From Petrolisthes cinctipes (taxonomy: Eukaryota > Arthropoda > Malacostraca > Decapoda > Porcellanidae), in contig JAWQEG010000079.1 of assembly GCA_033782935.1 (NCBI GenBank), positions 248,001-312,000 on the forward strand: a stretch of 64,000 nucleotides of DNA, read 5' to 3'. A program made the position numbers and the translations under genes. Positions within the stretch are counted from its first letter, which is position 1. Every line of letters begins with the position of its first letter. The notes under the pieces are model-generated. The model worked only from the letters and a program-made list of their open reading frames with translations. It did no database searches and was not told the origin of the DNA. This document shows, in pieces, positions 1-13,620 of this stretch.

Positions 1-1300
1 TGTAAATATGAACAGTCATTTATATGGTGGTGGATGTCATTACATTGCTTGGACTGTAAATATCAACAGTCATTAAAGGGGTGGTAGGTGTTTGGGTGTC
101 AGTACAGTGCTTGGACTATAAATATCAACAGTTAATCAAGGGGTGGTTTGTGTCGGGGTGTCATTACAATGCTTGGACTGTAATTATCAACAGTCATTCA
201 TTTGGTGGTGGGTGTGTGGGGGTCATTACAGTGTTTCGACTGTAAATATCAACAGTCATTTATGGGGTGGTGAGTGTGAGGGAGTCATTACAGTTCTTGG
301 ACTGTAAATATTACCAGTCATTCATGGGGTGGTGGATGTGTGGATGTCATTACAGTGCTTGGACTGTAAATATTAACAGTCATTTATGGGGTGGTGGGTG
401 TGTGGATGTCATTACAGTGCTTGGACTGAAAATATCAACACTCATTAATGGGGTGGTGGGTTTGTGGGTGTCATTACAGTTCTTGGTCTGTAAATTTCAA
501 CCATCATTCATTGGGTGGTGGGTGTGTGGGTGTCATTACAGTGTTTGGACTGCAAATATTAACAGTCATCCATGGTGTGGTGGGTGTCATTAGAGTGCTT
601 GGACTGTAAATATTAATAGTCATTCATAGGGTGGTGGGTGTGTGGGTGTCATTAAAGAGCTTGGACTGTAAATATCAACAGTCATTCATGGGGTGGTGGG
701 TGTGTGGTTGTCATTACAGTGCTTGGACTGTAAATATCAACAGTCATTATTGGGGTGGTGGGTGTCATGAGAGTGCTTAGACTGTAAATATCAACACTCA
801 TTTATGGGGTGGTGGGTGTGTGGCTGTCATTACAGCGCTTGGACTGCAAATATCAACAGTCATTCATGAGGTGGTGGGTGTGTTGGTGTTATTACAGTTC
901 TTTGATTGTAAATATCAAGAGTCATTCATGGGGTGGTGGGTGTGTTGGTGTTATTACAGTTCTTTGATTGTAAATATCAACAGTCATTCATAGGGTGGTG
1001 GGTGTCATTAGAGTGCTTGGACTGTAAATATCAACAGTCATTAATAGGGTCGTGAGTTTGTGTTTGTGTCATTACAGTGCTTGGACTGTAAATATCAACA
1101 GTCATTTATGGGGTGGTGGGTGTGTGGGTGTCATTACAGTGCTTGGACAGTAAATATCAAGTCATTCATGGGGTGGTGGGTGTGTGGGTGTCATTATTGC
1201 TTGGACTGTAAATATCAACAGTCATTCATGGGGTGGTGGGTGTGAGGGTGTTATTACAGTGCTTCGACTGTAAATATCAGCAGTCATTCAGAGGGTGGTG
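1..1300 (+). repeat. Diverged segment, copy 1 of a roughly 1.1 kb duplication
   Basis: From about 60 the monomer order matches the segment starting near 3500. Shared markers are the GGTGTTTGGG monomer (87 and 3530), the TCTTGG monomer with AATTTCAA (481 and 3986) and the GGGTCGTGAG monomer (1047 and 4436). The offset changes from 3443 to 3505 to 3389, so whole monomers were gained or lost after duplication. Substitutions between the copies are frequent, so this is an older event than those at the right end of the window. Confidence 0.6.
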
Positions 1301-2878
1301 GGTGTCATTATAGTGCTTGGACTGTAAATATCAACAGTTATTCATGGGGTGGTGGGTGTGTGGGTGTCATTACAGTGTTTCGACTGTAAATATCAAGTCA
1401 TTTATGGAGTGGTGAGTGTGTGGGTGTTATTACAGTGCTTGGACTGTGAATATCAACAGTCATTCATGGGGTGGTTGGTGTGTGGGTGTTATTACAGTGC
1501 TTTGACTGTAAATATCAACAGTCATTCAGAGGGTGGTGGGTGTCATTAGAGTGCATGGACTGTAAATATTAACAGTCATTCATGGGGTTGTGGGTGTGTG
1601 AATGTCATTATAGTGCTTGGACTGTAAATATCAAGTTATTCATGGGGTGGTGGGTATGTGGGTGTCATTATTGCTTGGACTGTATATATCAACAGTCATT
1701 CATTGGGTGGTGGGTGTGTGGGTGTAATTACCGTGCTTGGACTGTAAATATCAAGTAATTCATGGGGTGGTGGGTGTGTGGGTGTCATTATTGCTTGGAC
1801 TGTAAATATCAACAGTCATTCATGGGGTGGTGTGAGTGTGGGTGTTATTACAGTGCTCTGACTGTAAATATCAACAGTTATTCAGAGGGTGGTGGGTGTC
1901 ATTAGAGTGCTTGGACTGTAAATATCAACAGTTATTCATGGGGTGGTGGGTGTGTGGGTGTCATTACAGTTTTTCGACTGTAAATATCAACAGTCATTCA
2001 TGGGGTGGTGAGAGTGTCGGTGTCATTACAGTGCTTGGACTGTAAATATCAACAGTCATTCAGAGGGTGGTGGGTGTCATTAGAGAGCATGGACTGTAAA
2101 TATCAACAGTCATTTCTAGGGTGGTGGGTGTGTGGGTGTCATTACAGTGCTTGGCTTGTAAATATCAACAGTCATTCATAGGGTGGTGGGTGTGTGAGTG
2201 TCATTACAGAGCTTGGACTGTAAATATCAACAGTCATTTAATGGGTGGTGGGTGTGTTGATGTCATTACAGTTCTTGGACTGTAAATATCAACAGTCAAT
2301 CATGGGGTGGTGGGTGTGTGGGTGTCATTAAAGTGCTTGGACTGTAAATATCAACAGTCATTTATAGAGTGGTGAGTGTTTGGGTGTCATTACATTGCTT
2401 GGACTTAAATATCAACAGTCAATCATGAGGTAGTGGGTGTGTGGGTGTCATTAGAGTGCTTAGACAGTAAATATCAACAGTCATTCATAGGGTGGTTGGT
2501 GTCATTAGAGTGCTTGGACTGTAAATATCAACCATAATTCATGGGGTGGTCAGTGTGTGGGTGTCATTACAGTGCTTTGACTGTAAATATCAAGAGTCTT
2601 TCATGGCGTGGTGGGTGTGAGGGTGTCATTACAGTGTTCGGACTGTAAATATCAACAGTCATTCATGGGTTGTGTTTGTGTGGGAGTCATTATAGTGATT
2701 GGACTGTAAATATCAACAGTCATTCTTGGGGTGGTTGGTGTGTGGGTGTCATTATAGTGATTGGACTGTAAATACCAACTGTCATTCTTGGGGTGGTTGG
2801 TGTGTGGGTATCATTACAGTGCTTGAACTGTAAATATCAAGTCATTAAAGGGGTGGTGTGTGTGTGTGTCATTATTGC
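1300..2878 (+). repeat. Mixed monomers with a 58/62-bp dimer near 1617-1795
   Basis: This is ordinary array with several 58-bp monomers in which CAACAGTC is reduced to CAAGT- and the junction to TTATTGC. TTGG anchors at 1617, 1675, 1737 and 1795 give a 58+62 alternation, a local dimeric repeat of 120 bp. From about 2580 to 2870 the order (a GTTCGGACTG monomer, then GTGATTGGACTG monomers, then a TACCAAC monomer) matches 40245-40420, a distant paralogue. I see nothing else here. Confidence 0.6.
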
Positions 2879-3484
2879 TTGGACTGTAAATATTAACAGT
2901 CATTCATGAGGTGGTGGTTGTGTGGGTGTCATTACAGTGCTTAGACTGTAAATATCAACAGTCATTTATTAAGTGGATGGTGTGTGGCTATCATTTCAGT
3001 GCTTGGACTGTAAATATCAACAGTCAATCATGGGGTGGTGGGTGTGTGGGTTTCATTACAGTGTTTGGACTGAAAAATATCAACAGTCATTCATGTGGTG
3101 GTGGGTGTGTGGTTGTCATTACAGTGTTTTGATTGTAAATATCAACAGTCAATCATAGGGTGGAGGGTATCATTAGAGTGCTTGGACTGTAAATATTAAC
3201 AGTCATTCATGAGGTTGTGGTTGTGTGGGTGTCATTACAGTGCTTAGACTGTAAATATCAACAGTCATTTAATAAGTGGATGGTGTGTGGCTATCATTTC
3301 AGTGCTTGGACTGTAAATATCAACAGTCATGCATGGTGTGGTGGGTGTGTGGGTGTCATTACAGTGCTTGAAATGTATATATCAACCATAATTCATGGGG
3401 TGGTGGGTGTGGGGGTGTCATTACAGTGCTTTGAATATAAATATCAACAGTCATTCATGGGGTGATGGGTGTGTGGTTGTCATT
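2879..3484 (+). repeat. Tandem duplication of a 303-bp five-monomer unit
   Basis: The rare word AAGTGGATGG occurs at 2971 and 3274, 303 bp apart, inside matching context (a CATGAGGT monomer before it and a CTATCATTTCAG junction after it). The unit corresponds to five monomers, one of the 54-bp type and one with an extra A (GAAAAATATC). The copies differ at several bases and diverge in their later part, so the duplication is not very recent. Boundaries are approximate. Confidence 0.65.
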
Positions 3485-3499
3485 ACAGAGCATGGACTG

Positions 3500-4590
3500 T
3501 AAATATCAACAGTTATTCATGGGGTGGTAGGTGTTTGGGTGTCATTACACTGCTTGGACTATAAATATCAACAGTCAATCAAGGTGTGGTGGTTGTCGGG
3601 GTGTCAATACAGTGCTTGGACTGTAATTATCAAAAGTCATTCATGGGGTGGTGGGTGTGTGGTGGTCATTACAGTGTTTTAACTGTAAATATCAACAGTC
3701 ATTCATGGGGTGGTGAGTGTGTGGGAGTCATTACAGTTCTTGGACTGTAAATATTAACAGTCATATATGGGGTGGTGGATGTGTGGATGTCATTACATGA
3801 CTTGAACTAATAATATCAACAGTCATTCATCGGGTGGTGGGTGTATAGTTGTCATTACAGTGCTTGGACTGAAAATATCAACAGTCATTCATGGGGTGGT
3901 TGGTGTGTGGGTGTCATTACAGTGCTTGGACTAGGAATATCAACATTCATTCATGGGGTGGTGAGTGTGTCTGTGTCATTACAGTTCTTGGTATGTAAAT
4001 TTCAATCATCATTCAATGGGTTGTGGGTGTGTGGGTGTCATTACAGTGTTTGGACTGCAAATATTTACAGTCATCCATGGGGTGGTGGGTGTCATTAGAG
4101 TGCTTGGACTGTAAATATTAACAGTCATTCATGGGGTGGTTGGTGTGTGGGTGTCATTACAGAGCTTGGAATGTAAATATCAACAGTCATTCATGGGGTG
4201 GTGGGTGTGTGGGTGTCATTACAGTTCTTGGACTGTAAATATCAACAGTCATTTATGGTGTGGTGGGTGTGTGGCTGTCATTACAGCACTTGGACTGTAA
4301 ATATCAACAGTCATTCATGGAGTGGTGGGTGTGTTTGTGTAAATACAGTTCTTTGATTGTAAATATCAACAGTCATTTATAGGGTGGTGGGTGTCATTAG
4401 AGTGCTTGGACTGTAAATATCAACAGTCATTAATGGGGTCGTGAGTGTGTGGGTGTCATTATAGTCCTTGGACTGTAAATATCAACAGTTATTTATGGGG
4501 TGGTGGGTGTGTGGGTGTCATTACAGTGCTTGGACTGTAAATATCAAGTCATTCATAGGGTGGTGGGTGTGTGGGTGACATTAGAGTGCT
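3500..4590 (+). repeat. Diverged segment, copy 2 of the 0-1.3 kb duplication
   Basis: Monomer types follow the order seen from about 60 to 1200: the GTGTCGGGGTGTC monomer, the GGGAGTCATTACAG monomer, the AATTTCAA monomer and the GTCGTGAGTG monomer. Insertion or loss of single monomers shifts the register. No coding or other signal is visible apart from frames created by the repeat. Confidence 0.6.
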
Positions 4591-5090
4591 TGGACTGTAA
4601 ATATAAACAGTCATTACCTGGGTCGTGAGTGTGTGTATGTCATTACAATGCTTGGACTGTAAATATCAACAGTCATTTATAGGGTGATGAGTTTGTGGGT
4701 GTCATTACAGTGCTTGGACTGTAAATAACAACAGTCATTTATAGGGTGGTAGGTGTTTGGTGTCATTACATTGCTTGGACTTTAAATATCAACAGTCAAT
4801 CATGGGGTGGTGGGTGTGTGGGTATCATTACAGTGCTTAGACTGTAAATATCAACAGTCATTCATAGGGTGGTAGGTGTGTGAGTGTTATTACAGAGCTT
4901 GGACTGTAAATATCAACAGTCATTCATGGAGTGGTGGGTGTGCGGGTGTCATTACAGTGCATGGACTGTAAATATCAACAGTCATTCTTGGGGTGATGGT
5001 TGTGTGGGTGTTATTACAGTGCTTTGACTGTAAATATCAACAGATATTCAGAGGGTTGTGGGTGTCATTAGAGTGCTTGGACTGTTAATA
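4590..5090 (+). repeat. Segment duplicated at 8197-8700 (offset 3607)
   Basis: Two independent rare markers give the same offset of 3607: TAAATAACAAC at 4722 and 8329, and GGGTGATGGT at 4991 and 8598. The monomers between them agree in type. This is the leftmost member of the recurrent GGGTGATGGT module that spreads through 8-22 kb. Confidence 0.65.
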
Positions 5091-5350
5091 TTAACAGTCA
5101 TTTAAGGGGTGGTGGGTGTGTGGGTGTAATTACAGTGCTTGGACTTTAAATATCAACCATAATTTATGGGGTTGTTGGTGTGTGGGTGTCATGACAGTGC
5201 TTGGACTGTAAATATCAACAGTCATTCATATGGTGGCGGGTGTGTGGATGTCATTATAATGCTTGGACTGTAAATATCAACATTCAATCATAGGGTGGTG
5301 GGTGTGTGGATGTCATTACAGTGCTTGGACTATAAATATCAACAGTCATT
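5090..5350 (+). repeat. Ordinary diverged monomers between duplicated segments
   Basis: About four standard 62-bp-type monomers with scattered substitutions (TTAAATATCAACCATAATT, CATATGGTGGCGGG). I did not find a close multi-monomer partner for this stretch within the window. Confidence 0.5.
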
Positions 5351-7920
5351 TATGGGGTGGTAGTTGTGTGGGTGTCTTTAAAGTGCTTGGACTGTAAATA
5401 TCAACAGTCATTCATGGGATCGTGGGTGTATGGGTGTCATTTCAGTGTTTTGATTGTAAATATCAACAGTCATTCATAGGGTGGTGGGAATCATTAGAGT
5501 GCTTGGACTGTAAATATCAACAGTCATTCATTGGGTTGTAGGTGTGTGGGTGTCATTACAGTGCTTGGACTGTAAATATCAACAGTCAATCATGAGGTAG
5601 TGGGTGTGTGGGTGTCAATAGAGTGCTTAGACTGTAAATATCAACAGTCAATCATAAGGTGGTGGGTGGCATTACAGTGATTGGACTGTAAATATCAACA
5701 GTCATTCATAGGGTGATGGGTGTGTGTGTGTCATTACTGTGTTTGGACTGTAAATATCAACAGTCATTTATAGTGTGGTGGGTGTTTGAGTGTCATTACA
5801 TTGCTTGGACTGAAAACATTAACAGTCAATCATGGGGTGGTGGGTGTCGTAACAGTGCTTGGACTGTAAATATCAACTATCATTCATTGGGTGGTGTGTG
5901 TGTGGGTGTCATTACAGTGCTTAAACTGTGAATATCAACAGTCATTCATGGGTTGGTGAGTGTGTGGGTATTATTACAGTGCTTTGACTGTAAATATCAA
6001 CAGTCATTCCGAGGGTGGTGGGTGTTATTAGAGTACTTGGACTGTAAATATCAACAGTTATTTCTGGGGTGGTGGGTGTGTGGGTGTTATTTTAGTGCAT
6101 GGACTGTAAATATCAAGAGTTATTCATGGGGTGGTGGGTGGCATTACAGTGCTTGTACTGTAAATATCAACAGTCATTCATGAGGTGATGGGTGTGTGGG
6201 TGTCATTACAGTGCTTGGACTGTAAATATCAACAGTCATTTATGGGATGGTGGGTGTTTGGGTGTCATTACATTGCTTGGACTGTAAATATCAATTGTCA
6301 ATCATGGGGTTGTGGGTGTCATTAGAGTGCTTGGACTGTAAATATCAACAGTTATTCATGGGGTGGTGGGTGTGTGGGTATCATTAAAGTGCTTGGACTG
6401 TAAATTTCAACAGTCATTCATGGGGTGGTGAGTGTGTGGGTGTCATTACAGTGCTTGGACTGTAAATATCAACCATAATTCATGAGGTGATGGGTGTGTG
6501 GGTGTGATTACAGTGCTTGGACTGTAAATATCAACAGTAAATCATGGGGTGGTGGGTGTCGTAACAGTGCTTGGACTGTAAATATCAACTATCATTCATT
6601 GGGTGTCATTACAGTGCTTAAACTGTGAATATCAACAGTCATTCATGGGTTGGTGAGTGTGTGGGTATTATTACAGTGCTTTGACTGTAAATATCAACAG
6701 TCATTTAGAGGGTGGTGGGTGTTATTAGAGTACTTGGACTGTAAATATCAACAGTTATTTATGGGGTGGTGGGTGTGTGGGTATCATGAAAGTGCTTGGA
6801 CTGTAAATATTAAAAGACATTCATGGGATGGTGAGTGTGTGGGTGTCATTGCAGTTCTTGGACTGTAAATATCAACCACCATTCATTGGGTGGTGTTTGT
6901 CTGGGTTTCATTACAGTGCTTGGACTCTGAATATCAACAATCATTCATAGGGTGGTGAGTGTGTGGGTATTATTACAGTGCTTGGACTGTAAATATCAAG
7001 TGTCATTCATGGGGTGGTGGGTGTGTGGATGTCATTACAGTGCTTGGACTGAAAACATTAACAGTCATTTTTGGGGTGGTTTGTGTTTGGGTGTCATTAC
7101 AGTGCTTGGACTTAAAATATAAACCATAATTTAAGGGGTGTTGGATGAGTGGGTGTCATTACAGTGCTTGGACTGTAAATATCAACAGTCATTCATAGGG
7201 TGGTCAGTGTGTGGATGTCATTATAGTGCTTGGACTGTAAATATCAACAGTCAATCATAGGGTGGTGGGTGTATGGGTGTCATTACAGTGGTTTGATTGT
7301 AATTATCAACAGTCATTCATAGGGTGGTGGGTGTCATTACAGTGCTTGGACTGTAAATATCAACAGTCATTAATGGGGTGGTGGGTGTGTGGATGTCATT
7401 ACAGTGCTTGGACTGAAAACATCAACAGTCATTTATGGGGTGGTGGGTGTGTGGGTGTCATTACAGTGCTTGGACTATAAATATCAACCATCATTTACGG
7501 GGTGGTGGGTGAGTGGGTGTCATTACAGTGCTTGGACTGTAAATATTAACAGTCATTCATTAGGTGGTGGTTGTGTGGGTGTCATTACAGTGCTTGGACT
7601 GTAAATATCAACTATAATTCATGGGGTGGTGGGTGTGGGGGTGTCATTACAGTGCTTGGACTGTAAATATCAACAGTCAATCATGGGGTTGTGGGTGTGT
7701 TGGTGTCATTACAGTGCTTGGACTGTATATATCAACAGTCATTCATAGGGTGGTGGGTATCATTAGAGTGCTTGGACTGTAAATATCAACAGTCATTCAT
7801 GGGTTTGTGGGTGTGTGGGTGTCATTACAGTGTTTGGACTGTAAATATCAACTATAATTTATGGGGTTGTGGGTGTTGGGGTGTCATTACAGTGCTTTGA
7901 CTGTAAATTTTAACAGTCAT
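5350..7920 (+). repeat. Segmental duplication, left copy (partner 13620-16920)
   Basis: The marker CGTGGGTGTA occurs at 5421 and 13690 (offset 8269), and a third copy lies at 18935. Further right the offset becomes about 9010-9018, from matching three-monomer frames that start at 6650 and 15668 and at 7389 and 16399. The growing offset means about 0.75 kb was gained on the right or lost on the left. A local duplication of about 697 bp also exists: GTGTGGGTATTATTACAG with a following CCGAGGG or TAGAGGG monomer near 5965 and again near 6660. A 47-bp monomer sits at 6571-6617. Confidence 0.6.
6571..6617 (+). repeat. Truncated 47-bp monomer
   Basis: The TTGG start at 6571 is followed by the next monomer start at 6618, 47 bp later. 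The G/T-rich half has lost about 15 bp: CATTCATTGGGTGTCATTACAG passes directly from the first G run to GTGTCATT. This is a simple internal deletion between short G/T words. Confidence 0.75.
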
Positions 7921-10900
7921 TCATGGGGTGGTGGGTGGTATTACAGTGCTTGGACAGTAAATATCAACAGTCATTCATAGGGTGATGAGTGTGTGGGTGT
8001 CATTACAGTGCTTGGACTGTAAATATCAACAGTCATTTATAGGGTGGTGGGTGTTTGGTGTCATTACATTGCTTGGACTGTAAATATCAACAGTTAATCA
8101 TGGAGTTGTGGGTGTGTAGGTGTCATTACAGTGCTTGGACTGTAAATATCAACAGTCATTCATAGGTTGGTAGGTGTGTGAGTGTTATTAGAGAGCTTGG
8201 ACTTAAAATATCAACAGTCATTCATGGGGTGGTGGGTGAGTGGGTGTCATTAGAGTGCTTGGACTGTAAATATCAACAGTCATTAATGGGGTCGTGAGTG
8301 TGTGGGTGTCATTACAGTGCTTGGACTGTAAATAACAACAGTCATTTATAGGGTGGTGGGTGTTTGGTGTCATTACATTGCTTGGACTGTAAATATCAAC
8401 AGTCAGTCATGGGGTGGTGGTTGTGTGGGTATCATTACAGTGCTTAGACTGTAAATATCAACAGTCATTCATAGGGTGGTAGGTGTGTGAGTGTTATTAC
8501 AGAGCTTGGACTGTAAATATCAAAAGTCATTCATGGAGTGGTGGGTGTGTGGGTGTCATTACAGTGCTTGGACTGTAAATATCAACAGTCATTCTTGGGG
8601 TGATGGTTGTGTGGGTGTTATTACAGTTCTTTGACTGTAAATATCAACAGTCATTCAGAGGGTGGTGGGTGTCATTAGAGTGCTTGGACTGTAAATATTA
8701 ACAGTCATTCATGGGGTGGTGGGTGTTTGGATGTCATTGCAGTGCTTGGACTGAAAATATCAACAGTCATTTATGGGGTGGTGGGTGTGTGGGTGTCATT
8801 ACAGTGCTTTGACTGTAAATTTTAACAGTCATTCATGGGGTGGTGGGTGGTATTACAGTGCTTGGACAGTAAATATCAACAGTCATTCATAGGGTGATGA
8901 GTGTGTGGGTGTCATTACAGTGCTTGGACTGTCAATATCAACAGTCATTTATAGGGTGGTGGGTGTTTGGTGTCATTACATTGCTTGGACTGTAAATATC
9001 AACAGTCAATCATGGAGTTGTGGGTGTGTGGGTGTCATTACAGTGCTTGGACTGTAAATATCAACAGTCATTCATAGGTTGGTAGGTGTGTGAGTGTTAT
9101 CACAGAGCTTGGACTGTAAATATCAATAGGCATTTATGGAGTGGTGGGTGTGTGGGTGTCATTACAGTGCTTGGATTGTAAATATCAACAATCATTCTTG
9201 GGGTGATGGTTGTGTGGGTGTTATTACAGTGCTTTGACTGTAAATATCAACAGTCATTCAGAGGGAGGTGGGTGTCATTAGAGTGCTTGGACTGTAAATA
9301 TCAACAGTCATTCATGGGGTGGTGGGTGTGTGGATGTCATTACAGTGCTTGGACTGAAAACATCAACAGTCATTTATGGAATTGTGGGTGTGTGGGTGTC
9401 ATAACAGTGCTTGGACTATAAATATCAACCATCATTTAAGGGGTGGTGGGTGAGTGGGTGTCATTACAGTGTTTGGACTGTAAATATCAACAGTCATTCA
9501 TAGGGTGGTCGGTGTGTGGATGTCATTGCAGTGCTTGGACTGTAAATATCAACAGTCAATCATGGGGTTGTTGGTGTGTTGGTGTCATTACAGTGCTTGG
9601 ACTGTATATATCAACAGTCATTCATAGGGTGGTGGGTATCATTAGAGTGCTTGGACTGTAAATATCAACAGTCATTCATGGGTTTGTGGGTGTGTGGGTG
9701 TCATTACAGTGTTTGGACTGTAAATATCAACTATAATTCATGGGGTCGTGGGTGTTGGGGTGTCATTACAGTGCTTTGACTGTAAATTTTAACAGTTATT
9801 TATTGGGTGGTGGGTGGCATTACAGTGCTTGGACTGTAAATATCAACAGTCATTCATAGGGTGATGAGTGTGTGGGTGTCATTACAGTGCTTGGACTGTA
9901 AATATCAACAGTCATTTATAGGGTGGTGGGTGTTTGGTGTCATTACATTGCTTGGACTGTAAATATCAACAGTCAATCATGGAGTTGTGGGTGTGTAGGT
10001 GTCATTACAGTGCTTGGACTGTAAATATCAACAGTCATTCATAGGTTGGTAGGTGTGTGAGAGTTATTACAGAGCTTGGACTTAAAATATCAACAGTCAT
10101 TCATGGGGTGGTGGGTGTGTGGGTGTCATTAGAGTGCTTGGACTGTAAATATCAACAGTCATTAATGGGGTCGTGAGTGTGTGGGTGTCATTACAGTGCT
10201 TGGACTGTAAATATCAACAGTCATTTATAGGGTGATGAGTGTGTGGGTGTCATTACAGTGCTTGGACTGTAAATAACAACAGTCATTTATAGGGTGGTGG
10301 GTGTTTGGTGTCATTACATTGCTTGGACTGTAAATATCAACAGTCAGTCATGGGGTGGTGGGTGTGTGGGTATCATTACAGTGCTTAGACTGTAAATATC
10401 AACAGTCATTCATAGGGTGGTAGGTGTGTGAGTGTTATTACAGAGCTTGGACTGTAAATATCAAAAGTCATTCATGGAGTGGTGGGTGTGTGGGTGTCAT
10501 TACAGTGCTTGGACTGTAAATATCAACAGTCATTCTTGGGGTGATGGTTGTGTGGGTGTTATTACAGTTCTTTGACTGTAAATATCAACAGTCATTCAGA
10601 GGGTGGTGGGTGTCATTAGAGTGCTTGGACTGTAAATATTAATAGTCATTCATGAGGTGGTGGGTGTTTGGATGTCATTGCAGTGCTTGGACTGAAAATA
10701 TCAACAGTCATTTATGGGGTGGTGGGTGTGTGGGTGTCATTACAGTGCTTTGACTGTAAATTTTAACAGTCATTCATTGGGTGGTGGGTGGTATTACAGT
10801 GCTTGGACAGTAAATATCAACAGTCATTCATAGGGTGATGAGTGTGTGGGTGTCATTAAGTGCTTGGACTGTAAATATCAACAGTCATTTATAGGGTGGT

Positions 10901-13110
10901 AGGTGTTTGGTGTCATTACATTGCTTGGACATTAAATATCAACAGTCAATCATGGGGTGGTGGGTGTGTGGGTATCATTACAGTGCTTGGACTGTAAATA
11001 TCAACAGTCATTCATAGGGTGGTAGGTGTTTGAGTGTTATTACAGAGCTTGGACTGTAAATATCAACAGTCATTCATGGAGTGGTGGGTGTGTGGGTGTC
11101 ATTAAAGTGCTTGGACTGTAAATATCAACAGTTATTCTTGGGGTGATGGTTGTGTGGGTGTTATTACAGTGCTTTGACTGTAAATATCAACAGTTATTCA
11201 GAGGGTGGTGGGTGTCATTAGAGTGCTTGGACTGTAAATATTAACAGTCATTCATGGGGTGGTGGGTGTTTGGATGTCATTACAGTGCTTGGACTGAAAA
11301 TATCAACAGTCATTTATGGGGTGGTGGGTGTGTGGGTGTCATTACAGTTCTGGGACTTTAATTATCAACAGTCATTTATGGGGTGGTGGGTGTTTGGTGT
11401 CATTACATTGCTTGGACTGTAAATATCAACAGTCAATCATGGAGTTGTGGGTGTGTGGGTGTCATTACAGTGCTTGGACTGTAAATATCAACAGTCATTC
11501 ATAGGTTGGTAGGTGTGTGAGTGTTATTACAGAGCTTGGACTGTAAATATCAATAGGCATTTATGGAGTGGTGGGTGTGTGGGTGTCATTACAGTGCTTG
11601 GATTGTAAATATCAACAGTCATTCTTGGGGTGATGGTTGTGTGGGTGTTATTACAGTGCTTTGACTGTAAATATCAACAGTCATTTAGAGGGTGGTGGGT
11701 GTCATTAGAGTGCTTGGACTGTAAATATCAACAGTCATTCATGGGGTGGTGGGTGTGTGGATGTCATTACAGTGCTTGGACTGAAAACATCAACAGTCAT
11801 TTATGGGATTGTGGGTGTGTGGGTGTCATAACAGTGCTTGGACTATAAATATCAACCATCATTTAAGGGGTGGTGGGTGAGTGGGTGTCATTACAGTGTT
11901 TGGACTGTAAATATCAACAGTCATTCATAGGGTGGTCGGTGTGTGGATGTCATTACAGTGCTTGGACTGTAAATATCAACAGTCAATCATAGGGTGGTGG
12001 GTGTGTGGGTGTCATTACAGTGTTTTGATTGTAATTATCAACAGTCATTCATAGGGTGGTAGGTGTCCTTACAGTGCTTGGACTGTAAATATCAACAGTC
12101 ATTCATTGGGTGGGGGTTGTGTGGGTGTCATTAGAGTGCTTGGACTGTAAATATCAACCATAAATCATGGGGTGGTGGGTATGGGGGTGTCATTACAGTG
12201 CGTGGACTGTAAATATCAACAGTCAATCATGGGGTAGTGGGTGTGTTGGTGTCATTACAGTGCTTGGACTGTAAATATCAACAGTCATTCATGGGGTGGT
12301 GGGTGTATGGGTGTCATTACAGTGATTTGATTGTAAATATCAACAGTCATTCATAGGGTGGTGGGTATCATTAGAGTGCTTGGACTGTAAATATCAACAG
12401 TCATTCATGGGTTTGTGGGTGTGTGGGTGTCATTACAGTGCTTGGACTGTAAATATCAACTATAATTCATGGGGTCGTGGGTGTTGGGGTGTCATTACAG
12501 TGCTTTGACTGTAAATATCAACAGTCTTTAATGGGGTGGTGGGTGGCATTACAGTGCTTGGACTGTAAATATCAACAGTCATTCATAGGGTGATGAGTGT
12601 GTGGGTGTCATTACCGTGCCTTGACTGTAAATATCAACAGTCATTTATAGGGTGGTGGGTGTTTGGTGTCATTACATTGCTTGGACATTAAATATCAACA
12701 GTCAATCATGGGGTGGTGGGTGTGTGGGTATCATTACAGTGCTTGGACTGTAAATATCAACAGTCATTCATAGGGTGGTAGGTGTTTGAGTGTTATTACA
12801 GAGCTTGGACTGTAAATATCAAGAGTCATTCATGGAGTGGTGGGTGTGTGGGTGTCATTAAAGTGCTTGGACTGTAAATATCAACAGTTATTCTTGGGGT
12901 GATGGTTGTGTGGGTGTTATTACAGTGCTTTGACTGTAAATATCAACAGTTATTCAGAGGGTGGTGTGTGTCATTAAAGTGCTTGGACTGTAAATATTAA
13001 CAGTCATTCATGGGGTGGTGGGTGTTTGGATGTCATTACAGTGCTTGGACTGAAAATATCAACAGTCATTTATGGGGTGGTGGGTGTGTGGGTGTCATTA
13101 CAGTTCTTGG
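7920..13110 (+). repeat. Shuffled HOR block with GGGTGATGGT modules
   Basis: The word GGGTGATGGT marks a module of about four monomers (a GGAGTGGTGG monomer, the marker monomer, a TTTGACTG monomer, then a 54-bp monomer ending in ATTAGAG). It occurs at 8598, 9201, 10538, 11141, 11628 and 12897 here. Spacings of 603 occur twice (8598-9201 and 10538-11141). The 10.8-11.3 kb stretch repeats at about 12.6-13.1 kb (offset 1756), including the rare TTGGACATTAAATATC. The 8.05-8.9 kb stretch repeats at 9.9-10.8 kb (offset 1879-1940, the difference being one inserted 61-bp monomer). The 9.0-9.9 kb stretch repeats at 11.4-12.0 kb (offset 2427). Confidence 0.6.
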
Positions 13111-13620
13111 ACTTTAATTATCAACCATCATTATGGGGTTGTGGGTGTGTGGGTGTCATGACAGTGCTTGGACTGTAAATATGAACAGTCATTATAGGGT
13201 GGTGGGTGTGTGAGTGTCATTACAGAGTTTGGACTGTAAATATCAACAGTCATTCATCGGGTAGTGGGTGTGTGGATGTCATTATCATGCTTGGACTGTA
13301 AATATCAACAGTTAATCATGGGTAGGTGTGTGTGTGGGTGTCATTACATTGCTTGGACTGTAAATATCAACAGTCTTTCATGGGTTTGGTGGGTGTGTGG
13401 GTGTCATTACAATGTTTTGATTGTAATTATCAACAGTCAATCATAGGGTGGTGGGTGTCATTACAGTGCTTGGACTGTAAATATCAGCAGTCATTTATGG
13501 GGTGGTGGTTGTGTGGGTGTCTTTACAGTGCTTGGACTGTAAATATCAAACATATTTCATGGAATGGTAGGTGTGGGGGTGTCATTACAGTGCTTGGACT
13601 GTAAATATCAACAGTCAATT
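13110..13620 (+). repeat. Module with TCTTTACAG junction, recurring at 18.7, 22.7 and 23.6 kb
   Basis: GTGTGGGTGTCTTTACAG, with CTTT in place of CATT, lies at 13511 and again at 18756, 22678 and 23591, with a more diverged relative near 33827. Each is preceded by a TTTTGATTGTAATTATC or close variant monomer and a 54-bp monomer, and followed by a CAAACATAATTCATGG-type monomer. The shared order marks duplicated copies of one ancestral segment. Confidence 0.6.
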